From Cryptomeria japonica (lineage: Eukaryota > Streptophyta > Pinopsida > Cupressales > Cupressaceae), in contig NC_081408.1 in the NCBI RefSeq assembly GCF_030272615.1, forward strand, positions 400,671,889-400,735,888: a stretch of DNA of 64,000 nt. The letters run 5' to 3'. A program made the translations under genes and the position numbers. Positions within the stretch are counted from its first letter, which is position 1; every line of letters starts with the position of its first letter. The notes under the pieces were generated by a model, which had not been told where the DNA came from, searched no databases, and saw only the letters and a list, made by a program, of their open reading frames with translations. Shown here in pieces: positions 32,002-43,439 of this stretch.

Positions 32002-33221
32002 ATGGATAAGATTATTGATGGTTTGGAATATTGTGTTAAGATGATGGAAAAATTTGTGCAAACTAGAGAAACGGGACTCGCCCGGACTCGCCTAAACTCG
32101 GCGAGTCCGAGTCCGAGTCATGCTCGCCGAGTCTCTGGGGCTCGGTCTCGGATTTGTCCGAGTTTGGCGAGCAAACTCGCCAGACTCGCCGAGTTGGCGA
32201 GTTTGGCTCAAACTCGCCAAACTCAGCGAGTCCCAAGCCTCAAACTCGGCTACTCGCTGGGTTACTAAAATGACAAAAAAAATACATTTTAAAAAGTTTT
32301 TTTTAAATGAATGGTATCGTCTTTGTTCACTACAACCTTCGCCTGAGAATGAGAAAAATTAGGGTTACAACATGTTAGCCAATAGAAAAATAACACCCAA
32401 CACCTTTATTAAATAATAAGTTTTTTTGGCCTCGCGGGGCGCTGCCCCTCGACCCCGCCCTGTATGCCCCTTGACCCCACAAGGGGCGATGCCCCTTGAC
32501 CCCACCTTGGGGGCGCTGCCCCCAAATCCCCGTCAAAAAATATGGGGGGAAACTGCGTCAATAGAAGTAGGGAAAATTTAAGCTCCGAGTTTGACACTGA
32601 TTGGATCGACCAGGTATGTATAGAGGTTGAGGCTGTAGCCATGGCAGAGGAGGAGCGGAGAGCACGAGCATAGACAGGAGATTTAGAGGCAGATAGTGAC
32701 ACGGATGTTCCTGATGTTGGTGAGCATGGCATGGTGTCACGGGGAGCGGCTATGGCTGTCGAATAATCCAGGACCTACCTTAGACGCCTTCGCAGGGGGC
32801 CGGGGCCAGAGGGTGCAGGCTCCTCTAAGCCATAGGCTTGTACTTGTATTTACCTTTGGTATTTGTATGAAACATTTGATGATGATCATATGATGACATG
32901 GATTTTTTATTCCATGAGTTTTGTAATATTGTATACATTTGACAATATTTATATATCTATGTTTGTTATTTCCTTCAGCTACAATTATCTTTAAAAATCT
33001 CTAAATTTCTTGAGTTTTTCACTTTCCCGAGTCCAGCCGAGTTTGGAGCCGAGTCTGACGCCGAGTCCCGAGTCCGAGTCTGAGTCGGCCTTGTCGAGTC
33101 CGAGCCGAGTCCGAGTCCCGTTTCTTTGGTGCAAACCAATCGGAAATATCAACATAACATAATCAAAATGTTGCAACATCCGAACATGAGATGCTATATG
33201 GAAGAGGATTTGCTTCCATGA
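32002..33221 (+). pseudogene. N-terminal part of the element's ORF, interrupted by a hAT insertion
   Basis: The frame opens MDKIIDGLEYCVKMMEKF 36 bp after the primer-binding site, where a gag would begin. At codon 21 a 1,065-bp non-autonomous hAT element intervenes. Removing it and one GTGCAAAC copy lets the frame continue in phase (QTNRKYQHNIIKMLQHPNM..) to a TGA at 33219-33221, after which the same frame stays open to 34706. This short segment may be the remaining gag-like start of the element. I recognise no gag domain in it. Confidence 0.5.
32064..33128. mobile_element. non-autonomous hAT element, 1,065 bp, 8-bp TSD GTGCAAAC
   Basis: The inverted ends TAGAGAAACGGGACTCG and CAAAGAAACGGGACTCG match at 15 of 17 positions. 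GTGCAAAC flanks both sides (32056-32063 and 33129-33136). Dense subterminal arrays of CGAGTC/GACTCG and ACTCGCC words fill about 32080-32270 and 33018-33120. The interior keeps a GC-rich block (32430-32545, repeated GGGGCGCTGCCCC) and a short acidic coding-like remnant (about 32590-32765), which could be the tail of a lost transposase. It sits inside the retrotransposon ORF, so it inserted after that element. Confidence 0.9.
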
Positions 33222-34706
33222 AATTCACAGTCGACAAATTATCAAGGGGAAAAGCCAGAATCAAAACAAAAAGAAGTTGCTAAGGACATTAATGAGCATG
33301 AGTTCAAGAATTTCAAAGAACAGTCAAAGACAGAGCAAAGTATTGATGAAGTCTTGCTGGACCAGACCATGCTTATTAAGCATGAAGATGCCAAGATAGA
33401 AATAAATGTTCCAATCCAAGTACCATACACTAATCTGTCAAAAGGAGAGCCATTGCAGCAAGTGATTAATTTTCAGAATTGTTATGTTGAGGATGATGCT
33501 TTAGTTGATCCTAATAATAAGATTAGGAGTCACAGTAATGATTGTGTGGGACTGAATATTCCAAAAGCATCTAATTCTAAAGGAGGTAAGAACTCTCATT
33601 ACTTCTGTTCAACTCATGAAACTAATAGCAGATATGTATGTCAGTTTTGCTATCATGAAAAGCATTTATTCAATATGGAAGGGTGTATATTTTTTGTTAT
33701 CCAAATCTGCCAGTATATTTCAGTTTGGGATCCAGGAGATCATTTATCATGGATAAGGAGTATTCAAAAGCATGATTTTGGACCCTCAACTCTTGCAACA
33801 TTAACAGAAGGCTTAGCATATGGTTTCGGTGGAGAAAAGGACATTATCATGACCACTGTTAGAACCAACAAAATTGGTTTCCTTTCAAATTGGAGTGATG
33901 CAAATACTGTTTTAATGTATGAACCATTCTGTTTGGGGACTGGCTCCATGCTTGTTAAAACTGACTCCGTGTGGAAGGAGTTGGCAAAGAATGCAATTGA
34001 GAGAAAGTACTTTTTAGATCCAAATGTAGACAGCAAAATGGTGGAAGTAATAAGAAATGTGGTGGACCAGCTTAATGATCTATCAAATAAGGATTCCATC
34101 TTGCTCAACAACACAGTTTGGAAGATTACATACATTAATGAGTTTAAAAAACTATTTACCAGGCTGAAAAATTTATATGTACAGAAGCACACAATCAACA
34201 CATTATGGAGATTGGTTAATGATAGGCAATGGGCTAGGAAACATGCTGGTCCTGCTGAGCAAAGCCTTATAAATGAACATGCGATCTTGGAATTACACTT
34301 AGCAGAAATTGGACAAGGAATGCAGGTATCTCAAGTATTGAAAATATGGAATGTTCTTACCCTTAAAGAACTTCATGGCCTTGGACAAGGCTTAGAAAAT
34401 GTTATCGCAACATATACTCTAGGGAATGTTGAGCAGTGCAAGGTAAAGTGTTTGGGCAGCAATGGAAGAAGAGTGCCACCAATGCAATGGAAGGATGATC
34501 CTGAGTTTTGGTATAAATGTATACAAAAATCTGAAATGCTTGAGACTCCACTTTTGGAAGCTTATGAACAGAAAACCATTTCATTGGAGCTAGCCAGAGT
34601 CAAAGAAAATTTATTGTTAATGGAGTTCTATTCTTTGATTTGGGGCATTACAGATCAATTGCTAACAGCGACAGAAGGGTCAGACATTGTTTTCCAGTTA
34701 AGGTAA
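33222..34706 (+). pseudogene. fragment of a plant TRANK1/UvrD-like SF1 helicase inside the LTR element
   Basis: About 495 open codons. Between residues encoded near 34100 and 34690 it follows a domain order I know from plant TRANK1-like (UvrD-type, P-loop) helicases: NNTVWKITYINEFKKLFTRL, then QVLKIWNVLTLKEL (QVLKVWDILPLE), YTLGNVEQCKVKCL (YTDDFINRCKEKCLEG), PPMQW (VPKSW) and LLLMEFYSLIWGITDQLL (LLMKFYSLSSGVVNHLL). In intact proteins a Walker A motif follows shortly after; here the frame stops and shifted-frame sequence without GxGKT follows. The first part (YFCSTHETNSRYVCQFC) I do not recognise. Captured host coding DNA is the likely explanation. The stop codon before it and the missing ATPase core make activity improbable. 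Confidence 0.55.
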
Positions 34707-35095
34707 ATAAGGAAATTGATGCAAGGATGGTGGAAATCAAGCAAGTAATGGAGGATCTTTATGGAGAAGAGGATTTAGTTTGCAACCATTTTCAGTTGGA
34801 TAATTCTTTTGGACCAGCGTTTGTTGGGGAAAAACCTCTTAGTGAAGAAGTTGCAATGAAGGCTCAAACTATGATTAAAGGAGAAAAGATTGTTTGTACT
34901 CCTTGTGGGCCAACAACAGATGATAGTGGTGCAGTTGGGAAAAAAATTATTCTTGACTCAGAATGGAATTCACCTCCTTGTGTTTTGACATCTCATCTTG
35001 GAGAGGATGATTTCTTGTTTGGACATGATGCTGCCCTAAATTCAGAAAATCCTGATTTACAATTGTTGACAACATTATTCAATTGGAACAGTTGA
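34707..35095 (+). pseudogene. frame-shifted continuation of the captured ORF
   Basis: Right after the stop of the helicase-like ORF, the next frame (VNKEIDARMVEIKQVMEDLY..) stays open to 35095. VNKEIDARMVE would fit the helicase linker preceding the P-loop, so a single-base frameshift near 34700 is likely. The remainder (GEKIVCTPCGPTTDD, ILDSEWNSPPC) matches nothing I know and contains no Walker A motif. Confidence 0.35.
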
Positions 35096-35162
35096 CAACG
35101 TTGAGGTTTATGATTTTTGGTGTGGTACACACTCTGGGACAACAAAAATCAATGGCACACCT

Positions 35163-35585
35163 ATGAACATGACAGCCAAGAGGATGGAGGCTCAGATCAA
35201 GCTTGAAGCATGTGATTTTCACTTAGAGATATCTCTTGGAGTGGCGCTTGATGAAGAACCTTCAACAAAGAAGGAAGGATTATTAGAGGCCCTAGAGGAC
35301 ACTAGAAAAAGGTATGACTGCCATTCTGATTTTTCGCTTGGCAACAATAGTCCCTCACCTTGGCATAATCATGAGATAGCAGCCACTTCACATGAGGATG
35401 ACGATATTAAGGAGTCTCCCAATGCGGGCACTCCAATTTTGTGTGAGGAATGTATTAAAGATTCAAGCCACGAAGGTTCTGACTTTGCACATCATACCTT
35501 GGAGGATGTTAAGAAGTCACAAAGTATGTGTGATCAATGGCTACAAAGAGATAGGAAGGCCAAGTTGTTGACTGCCCAAGATTGA
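35163..35585 (+). CDS. ORF of unknown function in the LTR element
   Basis: 140 codons beginning MNMTAKRMEAQIKLEA. It is acidic and hydrophilic, with no membrane segment, zinc knuckle or enzymatic motif that I can see. It lies in the internal region downstream of the captured fragment and may be part of the same capture or the element's own sequence. Function is not assigned. Confidence 0.25.
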   Translation: MNMTAKRMEAQIKLEACDFHLEISLGVALDEEPSTKKEGLLEALEDTRKRYDCHSDFSLGNNSPSPWHNHEIAATSHEDDDIKESPNAGTPILCEECIKDSSHEGSDFAHHTLEDVKKSQSMCDQWLQRDRKAKLLTAQD

Positions 35586-35824
35586 CAGCACTTACAAGAG
35601 GATCATTCAGATTTGTGTGGACATGGGAAGTGGTATGGTTCAGAAAATTTAATTTTAATGCATCATGAAGTTAATGAGTTTCTTCTTTTAGAGAATCCAT
35701 TGAAAGCTCAAATCACAGAGGAAGATGGAATGGTTGAGCACACACTTGGGTAGATTAGCCACTAGTGTTATATCTACTTGTGTAGAGGGAGGCTTAAGTG
35801 TCTTGATTGGATCTTTGATCATTT

Positions 35825-36112
35825 GTGGAGAGTCTGAAGAGTTCTCTCCTAGAGGCTTCCATGATAGAGCTTGCTTTGTTTGGACTTTCTTATAAAGGAG
35901 TGAACATGGATGGGAGCATTAGTGATTCAACTTTGCTTAATCATTTAGACACTCTTGGAGAAGCTGTTGCTAATCTTCTACCTCACGATACATTATTGGA
36001 GTGTGAAGTTGCTCAATTTTCAGAATACGAAGTACGCATAATCAATGTTCTTCTTATTGTGTGGCGTTTACTTGGAGCGGATAAGCCTCAGCTGAGCTTT
36101 GATACATGGTAA
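35825..36112 (+). CDS. ORF of unknown function in the LTR element
   Basis: 95 codons starting MESLKSSLLEASMIELAL, with a predicted helical character (LLNHLDTLGEAVANLLPHD). I recognise no family. It precedes the polypurine tract by about 500 bp. A hydrophobic ORF after it (36148-36672) reads into the right LTR and looks fortuitous. Confidence 0.2.
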   Translation: MESLKSSLLEASMIELALFGLSYKGVNMDGSISDSTLLNHLDTLGEAVANLLPHDTLLECEVAQFSEYEVRIINVLLIVWRLLGADKPQLSFDTW

Positions 36113-36635
36113 GATGGCACCGCAAAGATTTCAGGGATAGCATCTAATTGGAAGAGTTGGAAAGGATTGTATCATCTTTTTCATATTGGAGTTGGCTTAT
36201 TGATAAACTCCTATCTTCTATTGTCATTGGAGGTACTTATTACTTCACTTGGTGTGAAATTCTTAGGCGAATAGATGCTGTCCTCATTTACAACAACATA
36301 TGGTACATTATCACGGCTGATTATGCACTTAGGATGATCATTGTTCTCATCCTCTGGAACTCATACAAACTTGGATGGACATTGGGTGTTGGTGACATGA
36401 TAAGAGGCTTCTACCCGTCCACTTTTTGTTGGCATGAGAGTGTGATGATTTGGGATCCCTTAATCAGCTTGGTAATCGGAATGCTTCAAGATAACAGAGT
36501 TACAAATTCCAGTACTACTGGTTGCGTCAGAATAGAGCAGCAGAGTGATGTAATATTTTTCATATGGCTAGTTTGGGATCCTGGTGGTGCATTAGAGAAT
36601 TGCTTGAGGACAAGCAATGTTTGGGCCGGGAGGAC

Positions 36636-37969
36636 TGTAATGTCCCCAATTTTTAAGGTGACATTTAATTAAATTGATTTTTATTAAGTTATCAAAATAT
36701 CAAAATATAAATGAAATATTCATATGACGACTTAATATTAATTAATTTAATTAGATAACAATAAAATAATAAAATATTATTATAATGTCACTTTATTAAA
36801 TAAAGTTTTCCAATGTTCAACTCGGCCTTATCTTCTAGAAAGTTCCTGGAGGTCTTTATAAGGAGGCTTTCTGGGAGTTGTGAAGCATGCTTATGGATTG
36901 GACAAACGGTTTATGATTTCTGGAGACAAAAACCGTCAGGAGTTGGAGAGAAGGGCTGGACGAAACCCTAGTTCTTCCAAAGGGGTGGATTTGTGACGGA
37001 GTCTACATTTGAGCCAAATTTGTGAAGTCTCCTTTGTAGACAAATTTGCAGATAAGTTCTATCATCAGATTCATATAAGATAGTATTTGTTCGGTTGGTT
37101 TATATTCTGAATTGGGATAACAGGAATATTATATTCTAAGTGTTGTAGTTCATATTCAGTGACCTTTGGGGGTTTATTATTTTGCCGAAATATTAAAGGG
37201 AGTCGATAATATTCTTTATGGTGAATTCTACATATATATTTCATATTGAGGATGGATACTATGAAATCGTGTTTGGGGTCTAATGTTGACAATCTGCGGA
37301 ATAATTGAATCGAATAATGTTGTGTGATGGTGGGCTGATTAACCTGACTCCTCATTTGGCTTTCTTTTAATATCCGTGTGAGAATATAGGAGCAGGTATT
37401 ATATCATCGATATTCTGGAGTTATTGATGAACGGAAGCACTTATATTGGTTAATCAATCTTATATTTATTGGGCTAACCTGTGCAAAGCCTGGCACGGAA
37501 GTATTTGCATGTAAACGGGGAACAGTTGCAACGGTGTGTAGGAGTTCCAGACATAGCAAGAGCAGACAGCGATACAGATCATTGTCTCTACCATAAGTGG
37601 CACTGAGGAGTACTGGAGCCTGTAATAAATTGGGAACCCAAGACTTGATATCTTTTGGAGCTTAGATGAATGTGTAGTGACTTCCAATGCTAGCATTCAG
37701 CCTTCTATATCTTGTACCGACCTCTTGCCTGTCCTACCCATCAAATAAAGGGTTAGAGATTTTTTTGTAATAGCTATGTATCTATCAAATACTCTTATTC
37801 AGCTAAGCATCAATATTTTGGTTCTGTTATTATTTCTCTACAAGTTCGGAATGACATATATGTAAATCTGAAGCAAACATCTAATATGTTAAAGTGGTTC
37901 AGAATGGAATGCATTCATCTGTGACTTTTTGTGGGAGTTTTGCTAGAATTCGTGTTTAGGGATATTACA
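36636..37969 (+). repeat. right LTR (1,334 bp)
   Basis: Same family and orientation as the left LTR, starting TGTAATGTCCCCAATTTTTAAGG and ending AGGGATATTACA. It carries an extra 17-bp segment near 36686 relative to the left copy. Confidence 0.9.
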
Positions 37970-38089
37970 TATTATTAATTTTTACATAATCTATATCATT
38001 ACTATGAATCTGAATCATGATATATTTATCGCTGTTATACTACAGTTGTTGCTGTCACTGCTGTCATGATTAAATTGATTGTTGTTATA

Positions 38090-38165
38090 GTGCTGTCATG
38101 ATATATTTATTGCGCTGTTATGATGCTGTCATGATATATTTATTGCGCTGTTATAATGCTGTCAT
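38090..38165. repeat. 33-bp tandem repeat
   Basis: GCTGTCATGATATATTTATT plus GCGCTGTTATGAT occurs slightly more than twice in tandem. The third copy breaks off at GTTATATTTAACAG. Confidence 0.8.
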
Positions 38166-38234
38166 GTTATATTTAACAGTCTTTTTTAAATGTTATGAAC
38201 CGTTTTTTTCAAAACATTATTTAAAAATTGCTTT

Positions 38235-38460
38235 TCAACAGGGAATGCTTGGCCGTCCCCGGGATGGTCAAGGGACGTCTGAGACATCCTTGGCTGTCTT
38301 GGGGAAGGTCAGGCGCTCCCAATATTGGGGATCCATTTCTGCATTTTCTCAGTTGGCAGGGTTGGCTAGGGGATGCCCCCTCAAGTCCCTCCATCCTCGA
38401 AATGACTCAGGCGACGGGGACAATGGTTTGAGGGGTGGGGCTTTGTCCCCGTGTACCAGA
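38235..38460. mobile_element. possible hAT-type terminus (GC-rich subterminal repeats)
   Basis: A GC-rich island built from GGGAATGC, CCGTCCCC, GGGACGTC and GGGGA words resembles the ends of the hAT elements in this window and the island at 5155. No partner end or target duplication was found, so it could be a solo or truncated end. Confidence 0.3.
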
Positions 38461-41400
38461 GGATGGAATAGAAAGTATAAGTTGTGCAATCCTATGATTC
38501 AGTGCTGATTAAGCCTAAAGGTAATGCAACAAGGTAGTATTCACTATTCATTGAAGGGCAGATAAAATTCAAACAAATCATAGGGTATGATACTTTAGGG
38601 GGGACATGGTGTTAATGTTGAGAACACAGAGCAGTTGGGCTTCAAGATGCTTTGAGAACTCTATAAAGAATAGGTGGCTGAGTGAGATGTGAAAGCAGAA
38701 CCTGTGAGGGAAGCAACATCCAAATGACCATTTGACAAGAAGGCTTCTGATATGAAAAATTCTGAAAATGGTGAGGTGATACAGGGAAGACAATGAAAAG
38801 GAAGAGGGGTGGCAGCTATCTTACAGTTGTTTTGTAGCTAATCTTAACTAGAGAATGCTTTTAATCAATTAATACATTATTGCAGTTTTATGTAAAAAGG
38901 ATAGTAAAGTATGGAAAGAGACTTTTGTCTGGATGTATTTTAACACATATGAAAAGTACAAATATTTTACATGGATAAATCCTTTGGGATATAAAACACT
39001 GGAAAAATTGTGGAACCTTATTTATTCACTCTGGAATAGTCTATGATAGGAGTTGCAGAAGTATCAGTTCCTTTTGGAACAATTATTTTGTGATTCCTCA
39101 TTTGTGGAAAATGCAATTGGTTTCCCTTTTTACGATTCCTCTCCTTTGAAAATGGTCTTTGAGGATGTGTAGTGAAATTTTTATCACTTTGAAATGAATG
39201 CTTGATTTTGTGAGTTCCAGGTTCTTTCTACCTTTGGCTTTTTCCGAACAGAAAAGTATCTAATTTTGAATAAATGCTTGCTAAAGATAAAAGCTGAATA
39301 TTTTACTATTATGCTATTGTAATGTTTAACTTTATGATTGCTTATGTAAGCTTTGAAGAGGTAGTACCTCTGATTAAAATATGGGGCAGAAAATAAAAGA
39401 AAGCTAAAGCCCCATATATTTATTAAATTATAAGGGAGGCATGGGCTTCGCAAAACTAAAATAGAATAAAGTTAAAAATGATGAGGTATTCGCATGAGAA
39501 ATTGAAAAGCTGTAAAGAATACTATTCATTAAGAAAGGAAATGAAACATTTCTTTGTGGATAAAAAGGCAAAGTCAATAAATAAAATCTTTAGACTGTTG
39601 TGGGGCCTGTATGCCTTTTATTCCAGAAACTAGAGTTTTGTGAGCTTTTATGGGACTTTGATAAGGAAGATGACCATGATAGGTTTTGAAAACTCTTTCA
39701 GCCACCCAGATTTGTTTGAACTGTGTATAGTAAATAAATAAGCAAATCATCTGAGCTTTGCAAGAGGTTGCTGCCATTGTAATATTTCTTGCTTAGGTAG
39801 CTGTTTTATCTTTGTATTCTACATGTTTTTGACCTTTAGAGAGCTGTGTTACCGTGTATTTTCAGAATCTTCCAAAAAAAGATTATGTAGTTTTTTCATT
39901 CCACCCTCAATTTTGAGTTTTATATGGATGGTTACCCTTATCAGAGCATTAAATTTCCTGCCTCTGGCATTGGTTATTTACTATGTCTATTTTGTTCTTG
40001 AATGTTTAGATTTATAGCTAGTTTGTGCATATCTTGTTCATTTTGAAGTAACCACAGACTCTTTTGACACAGTCCTTTTATTTTTGTGTTTGCTATTTTT
40101 ACTGCCTCATCCTTTTCACTTAAGCATTGTAGATAGTGTTAGAACAAGGGAGCTTGCCCAAATATGGAGGTTTTCTTTGAGATTGAAACACTTGAGCTTT
40201 CCATTTGTACACCTTGATTGCGGGTGCACTTTGAATCAAACAATAGGAAGTATCACAATTTGTAGGGATGCTGGGTGGGATAAGTCTGCAATTTTTTTTA
40301 AGAAATTGCATGGGTTCCTCATTGATAAGAACTTTATATTATGATCTGGTGATTCTTGGGAATCGGCTCATCAAAGAGCTATAGATGCATTTTCACCTTG
40401 TGACTCTAAATTTGTAAATATCACTTGGTAAATAGAAACCAATTGCCTATGAGACAAATCCTAACTAGATATGCTATAAAACGAAATGAAGGCTCCTCTA
40501 GATATAAACAAAGAGAGGGAGGTCAAATGTTGTTTTGGGAATCCAATCCTTTAACCGGTAGCTCATTCTTTGCTTCTGTAGTTGGCTCTTCTCCATTCCC
40601 TGTCTTGACTAATCCTATAAAAAGAATGGCTGCTAGAAGACAATAACCCTTTGATGCATGGGATTGTTGGAGTCCATTAAATTTATTGCAATGGAATGAT
40701 ATCTCTGCTTTCCCCTTGAAGCTGTTTACCTACAGTAGTGGAGATGGTTCCACAACCCCTCTAGACCACAAACAGGATATAGCAAATATCTGTGCATTGC
40801 ATCATGTTACAGCCTCTGATATGATCCTCAGATTTCCTGCAGCTTCTTTCAAGGGTGAAGACCCTTGATTGGTTCAGACGTTTGGCACCAACATAAATTT
40901 CTACTTGGGATGGGTTGGGGGTTTGTTATATAACCAATTTTAAGAGATTTGAGATGTTTCATCTCTATTAGAGCAGCTCATGACTAACAAGAGGCTTCCA
41001 TGGCTACGTAGAAGATTCCAACAGCATATTTAAAGGGACTTGGGAAATAATACTGATGGAGGTCTTTCCTTTGCCTGGTATGTCTTTCTTATGTTATTTA
41101 AAATCTTTAAATTTTAATATAGCTGCAATGAGTCAATCAGTGGGAGGAAGGAATACCCTGAAAGCTTTATGTTTTAGCTGAAGATTGCCTTACACTGTGG
41201 GAAACTTGCTCCCAAGTTTACAATACCTCTATTTCCTTAGATATATAACAGTGACCACATTCGAATTTCTCCATATTCCCAGCTGCTAGCAATGATTCCA
41301 CCCCCTAAAACTCTTACTTCCTGGATTTACATGCCAAGTTCCTAACAATATAAACTGAAATGAAGAGCCTATTAAGGACAATATCAAATGAATGGATGTC

Positions 41401-43430
41401 TTTTAAAAAGCAGTGTGCCCAAAATGTTGAAGGCCCCATTATGCTAATAATCTGGCTGTCATCCCAATAAATTGCAGCATGCTCTGCAACTCCATCAGAT
41501 AGAAGCTAGGAGAATTGCTTCCAATAATTTTAATAACGTTCCCCTCAAGTTCAAGCATGCTCCAAGGATGAATGGCATTAGCAAATGATGACAAGGCACA
41601 CCTCTCTTGCTGGTTTTGTTCCTCACAGGAAAGATGAGTTGACATTTTTCTTTTCTGTCAGTTTGAAACAAGAGTTTATTGAAGTGCATGCTTCTGCGGG
41701 TTAAAAGATTACAACAGCAGACCATGCTGGTGCCAGGTATTTCTTGCAATAGTCTTGGTTTTAATAAGTTTCACAGCTTTTATGAAGCATTTTATAAAGA
41801 TAATAGCAGGAGAGAAATGTCTTTTAATGATAAAGAGAAAGATTAAAACTGTTGTAAGAGATATTTCTAAATTGCTTTGGGTCTAATAATGAACAGAGTA
41901 TGCCTCTTGAAGAGAAGGAGGCCCTTTTGTTGAAGAGAAATTTATTGAAGTGTTGTTATTGCTGGAATATGTCTTGAGGCAATTTAAGTTATAATCCAGA
42001 TTCCCCCCAAAACCCCCCATGAATATTGGGATGATTATGAGAAATGCTCTCTACATGAAATATTGCTCACTACTCAAGACACTCCCAAGAAGGCCAGAGA
42101 GTTGATCATAGCAGAGTTCATTGAAGCTGATGCCATGGATGGATTTTTAAATACTATACATTCATTTCTATTTTTCATACATATAAATAGGTTCCTCTCG
42201 TTTTGAGGAGCTACTTCAGCAGTTATGCTAAAGGAGATTTGAAATCCTGATATTGTTAATTGATGAAGCACAATATTTTTCTTGGAAGAGGACAAAATTT
42301 TATTGGATGACCTTGAAGAAGGTAAGCTTGTTACATGAAGAATTCAATAATGATCAATCTTGGATCAATTCTAAGGATAATGGGCAAAGTCCACAGGAGA
42401 AGCCTTTGAGATTTACATACTTTTGGGAACTGCTGTGCATTTCAAGCCAATTTTGTAGTTCAGAATTAGTTGCTGAGAGTCAATGAAGAAATTGTATTCT
42501 ATGATGAGGAATCGCCAATCATAATTTTCTGGAAGTATGACAGAGCTCTAGCTTTTAATTTTCAAGCTTAAAAGCCTGCATTAGAGAAATTAGTATTAAA
42601 CAATGATGACAAGTGGATAAAAAATACACAACAATTTTATTTTAGAGAGCTGAGGAAGGCTAAGAATTACAAATTTTCGCTGTTATATTTCATGTTTTGC
42701 ATCCAGCTTTTTGCTGGTATGTTCGAAATAGTGTTATGGCACTGAATAAGGAGGATGGGCAGCTATATTCTGATCTTTGTGGACTGATTTGTTGTACTAG
42801 TTGGTTGCAAGAGCTTATTTTAAAGAATTGTAGGCTGCAGATGCAAAAATTGGGGGGCTCTGTCCTTTGTTTTTACTTATCTTCAATGATGTTTCTTAGT
42901 GTCTGCTATTCTTTGATCTAATAAGATCCAACGGTGGGGAGTTTGTTGAAAATATAATGGTGGATCTTTATTCTTTTTAATGTTTTGGACCTTGGTTGGG
43001 TCGGTGCTATATATTTTTACTTTAGCTGTGAGGAGGATCTTATTTCTTTTTTAAAAAGGCTTTGCCTTGTTGAATTTTTGCTGTTAGATTTTTTTCATAG
43101 TGTTTTAAAGAGTGGAGGTGCTTGAGGAAATGTGAATCTCGTGCATCTTTTGTTGGAGTTCTTATTTGCCATAGATCACAAAAACTTGCTTTCTAGCAAA
43201 AAATTGCAAGTTTTCTCCATCACCAGCACTAGCAGCATCAATAGCAGAGGAAGCAGTTTCATTTCCTCTACCAGCAGCAGGACCAGAAGTAGCTGGTTAA
43301 TAACCAGTTTCAGTAACATCAGAGCAAGTAGCTTTGGTTGATCTTGTAGGCCTTCTAGAATGATTCGAGAGAATGTAGATTAGAACATTGCTTGTTGCAT
43401 TTATGGCAATAGGTTTCTTTTCGATCTTGT
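38461..43430. other. long intronic stretch, nothing firmly recognised
   Basis: About 5 kb of AT-rich sequence with scattered short ORFs (such as 40084-40344, 40425-40646, 42253-42486 and 42697-42921) lacking domain motifs. The segment 40130-40870 reads like broken coding sequence (VRTRELAQIWRFSL recalls F-box proteins), but the match is too short to call. It may be old transposon DNA or a dead host-gene fragment. Confidence 0.3.
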
Positions 43431-43439
43431 TAGATCATA

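Larger units (their letters stand above)
30637..37969 (+). mobile_element. LTR retrotransposon carrying a captured host gene fragment, 7.3 kb
   Basis: Two direct LTRs (30637-31953 and 36636-37969) enclose a primer-binding site (TGGTATCGGAGC, 31955-31966) and, before the right LTR, GAGGACAAGCAA plus a purine-rich tract (TTGGGCCGGGAGGAC, 36621-36635). By eye the LTRs differ by about 50 substitutions plus a 17-bp indel, near 4 percent. The flanks TAATA (30632-30636) and TATTA (37970-37974) agree at four of five positions. No protease, integrase, reverse transcriptase or RNase H is recognisable between the LTRs. Instead there is a helicase-like ORF and unknown ORFs, so the element must be mobilised in trans. 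A non-autonomous hAT element lies inside. Confidence 0.85.

Noticed and set aside
36148-36672. 174-aa hydrophobic ORF near the right LTR
   Set aside because: It reads through the polypurine tract into the LTR, and the conserved element signals explain the DNA better.
31451-37696. Antisense ORF present in both long LTRs (31451-31681, 37466-37696)
   Set aside because: It lies entirely in LTR DNA, has no recognised motif, and is duplicated only because the LTRs are.
40084-40344. Possible F-box or LRR gene (VRTRELAQIWRFSL)
   Set aside because: Only one short word fits; the flanking codons do not continue an F-box or LRR pattern.
43132-43341. Ser-rich 69-aa ORF before the hAT fragment
   Set aside because: Low complexity (AGCAG/CAGCA repeats), no motif, no conservation with the intact hAT leader that I could establish.
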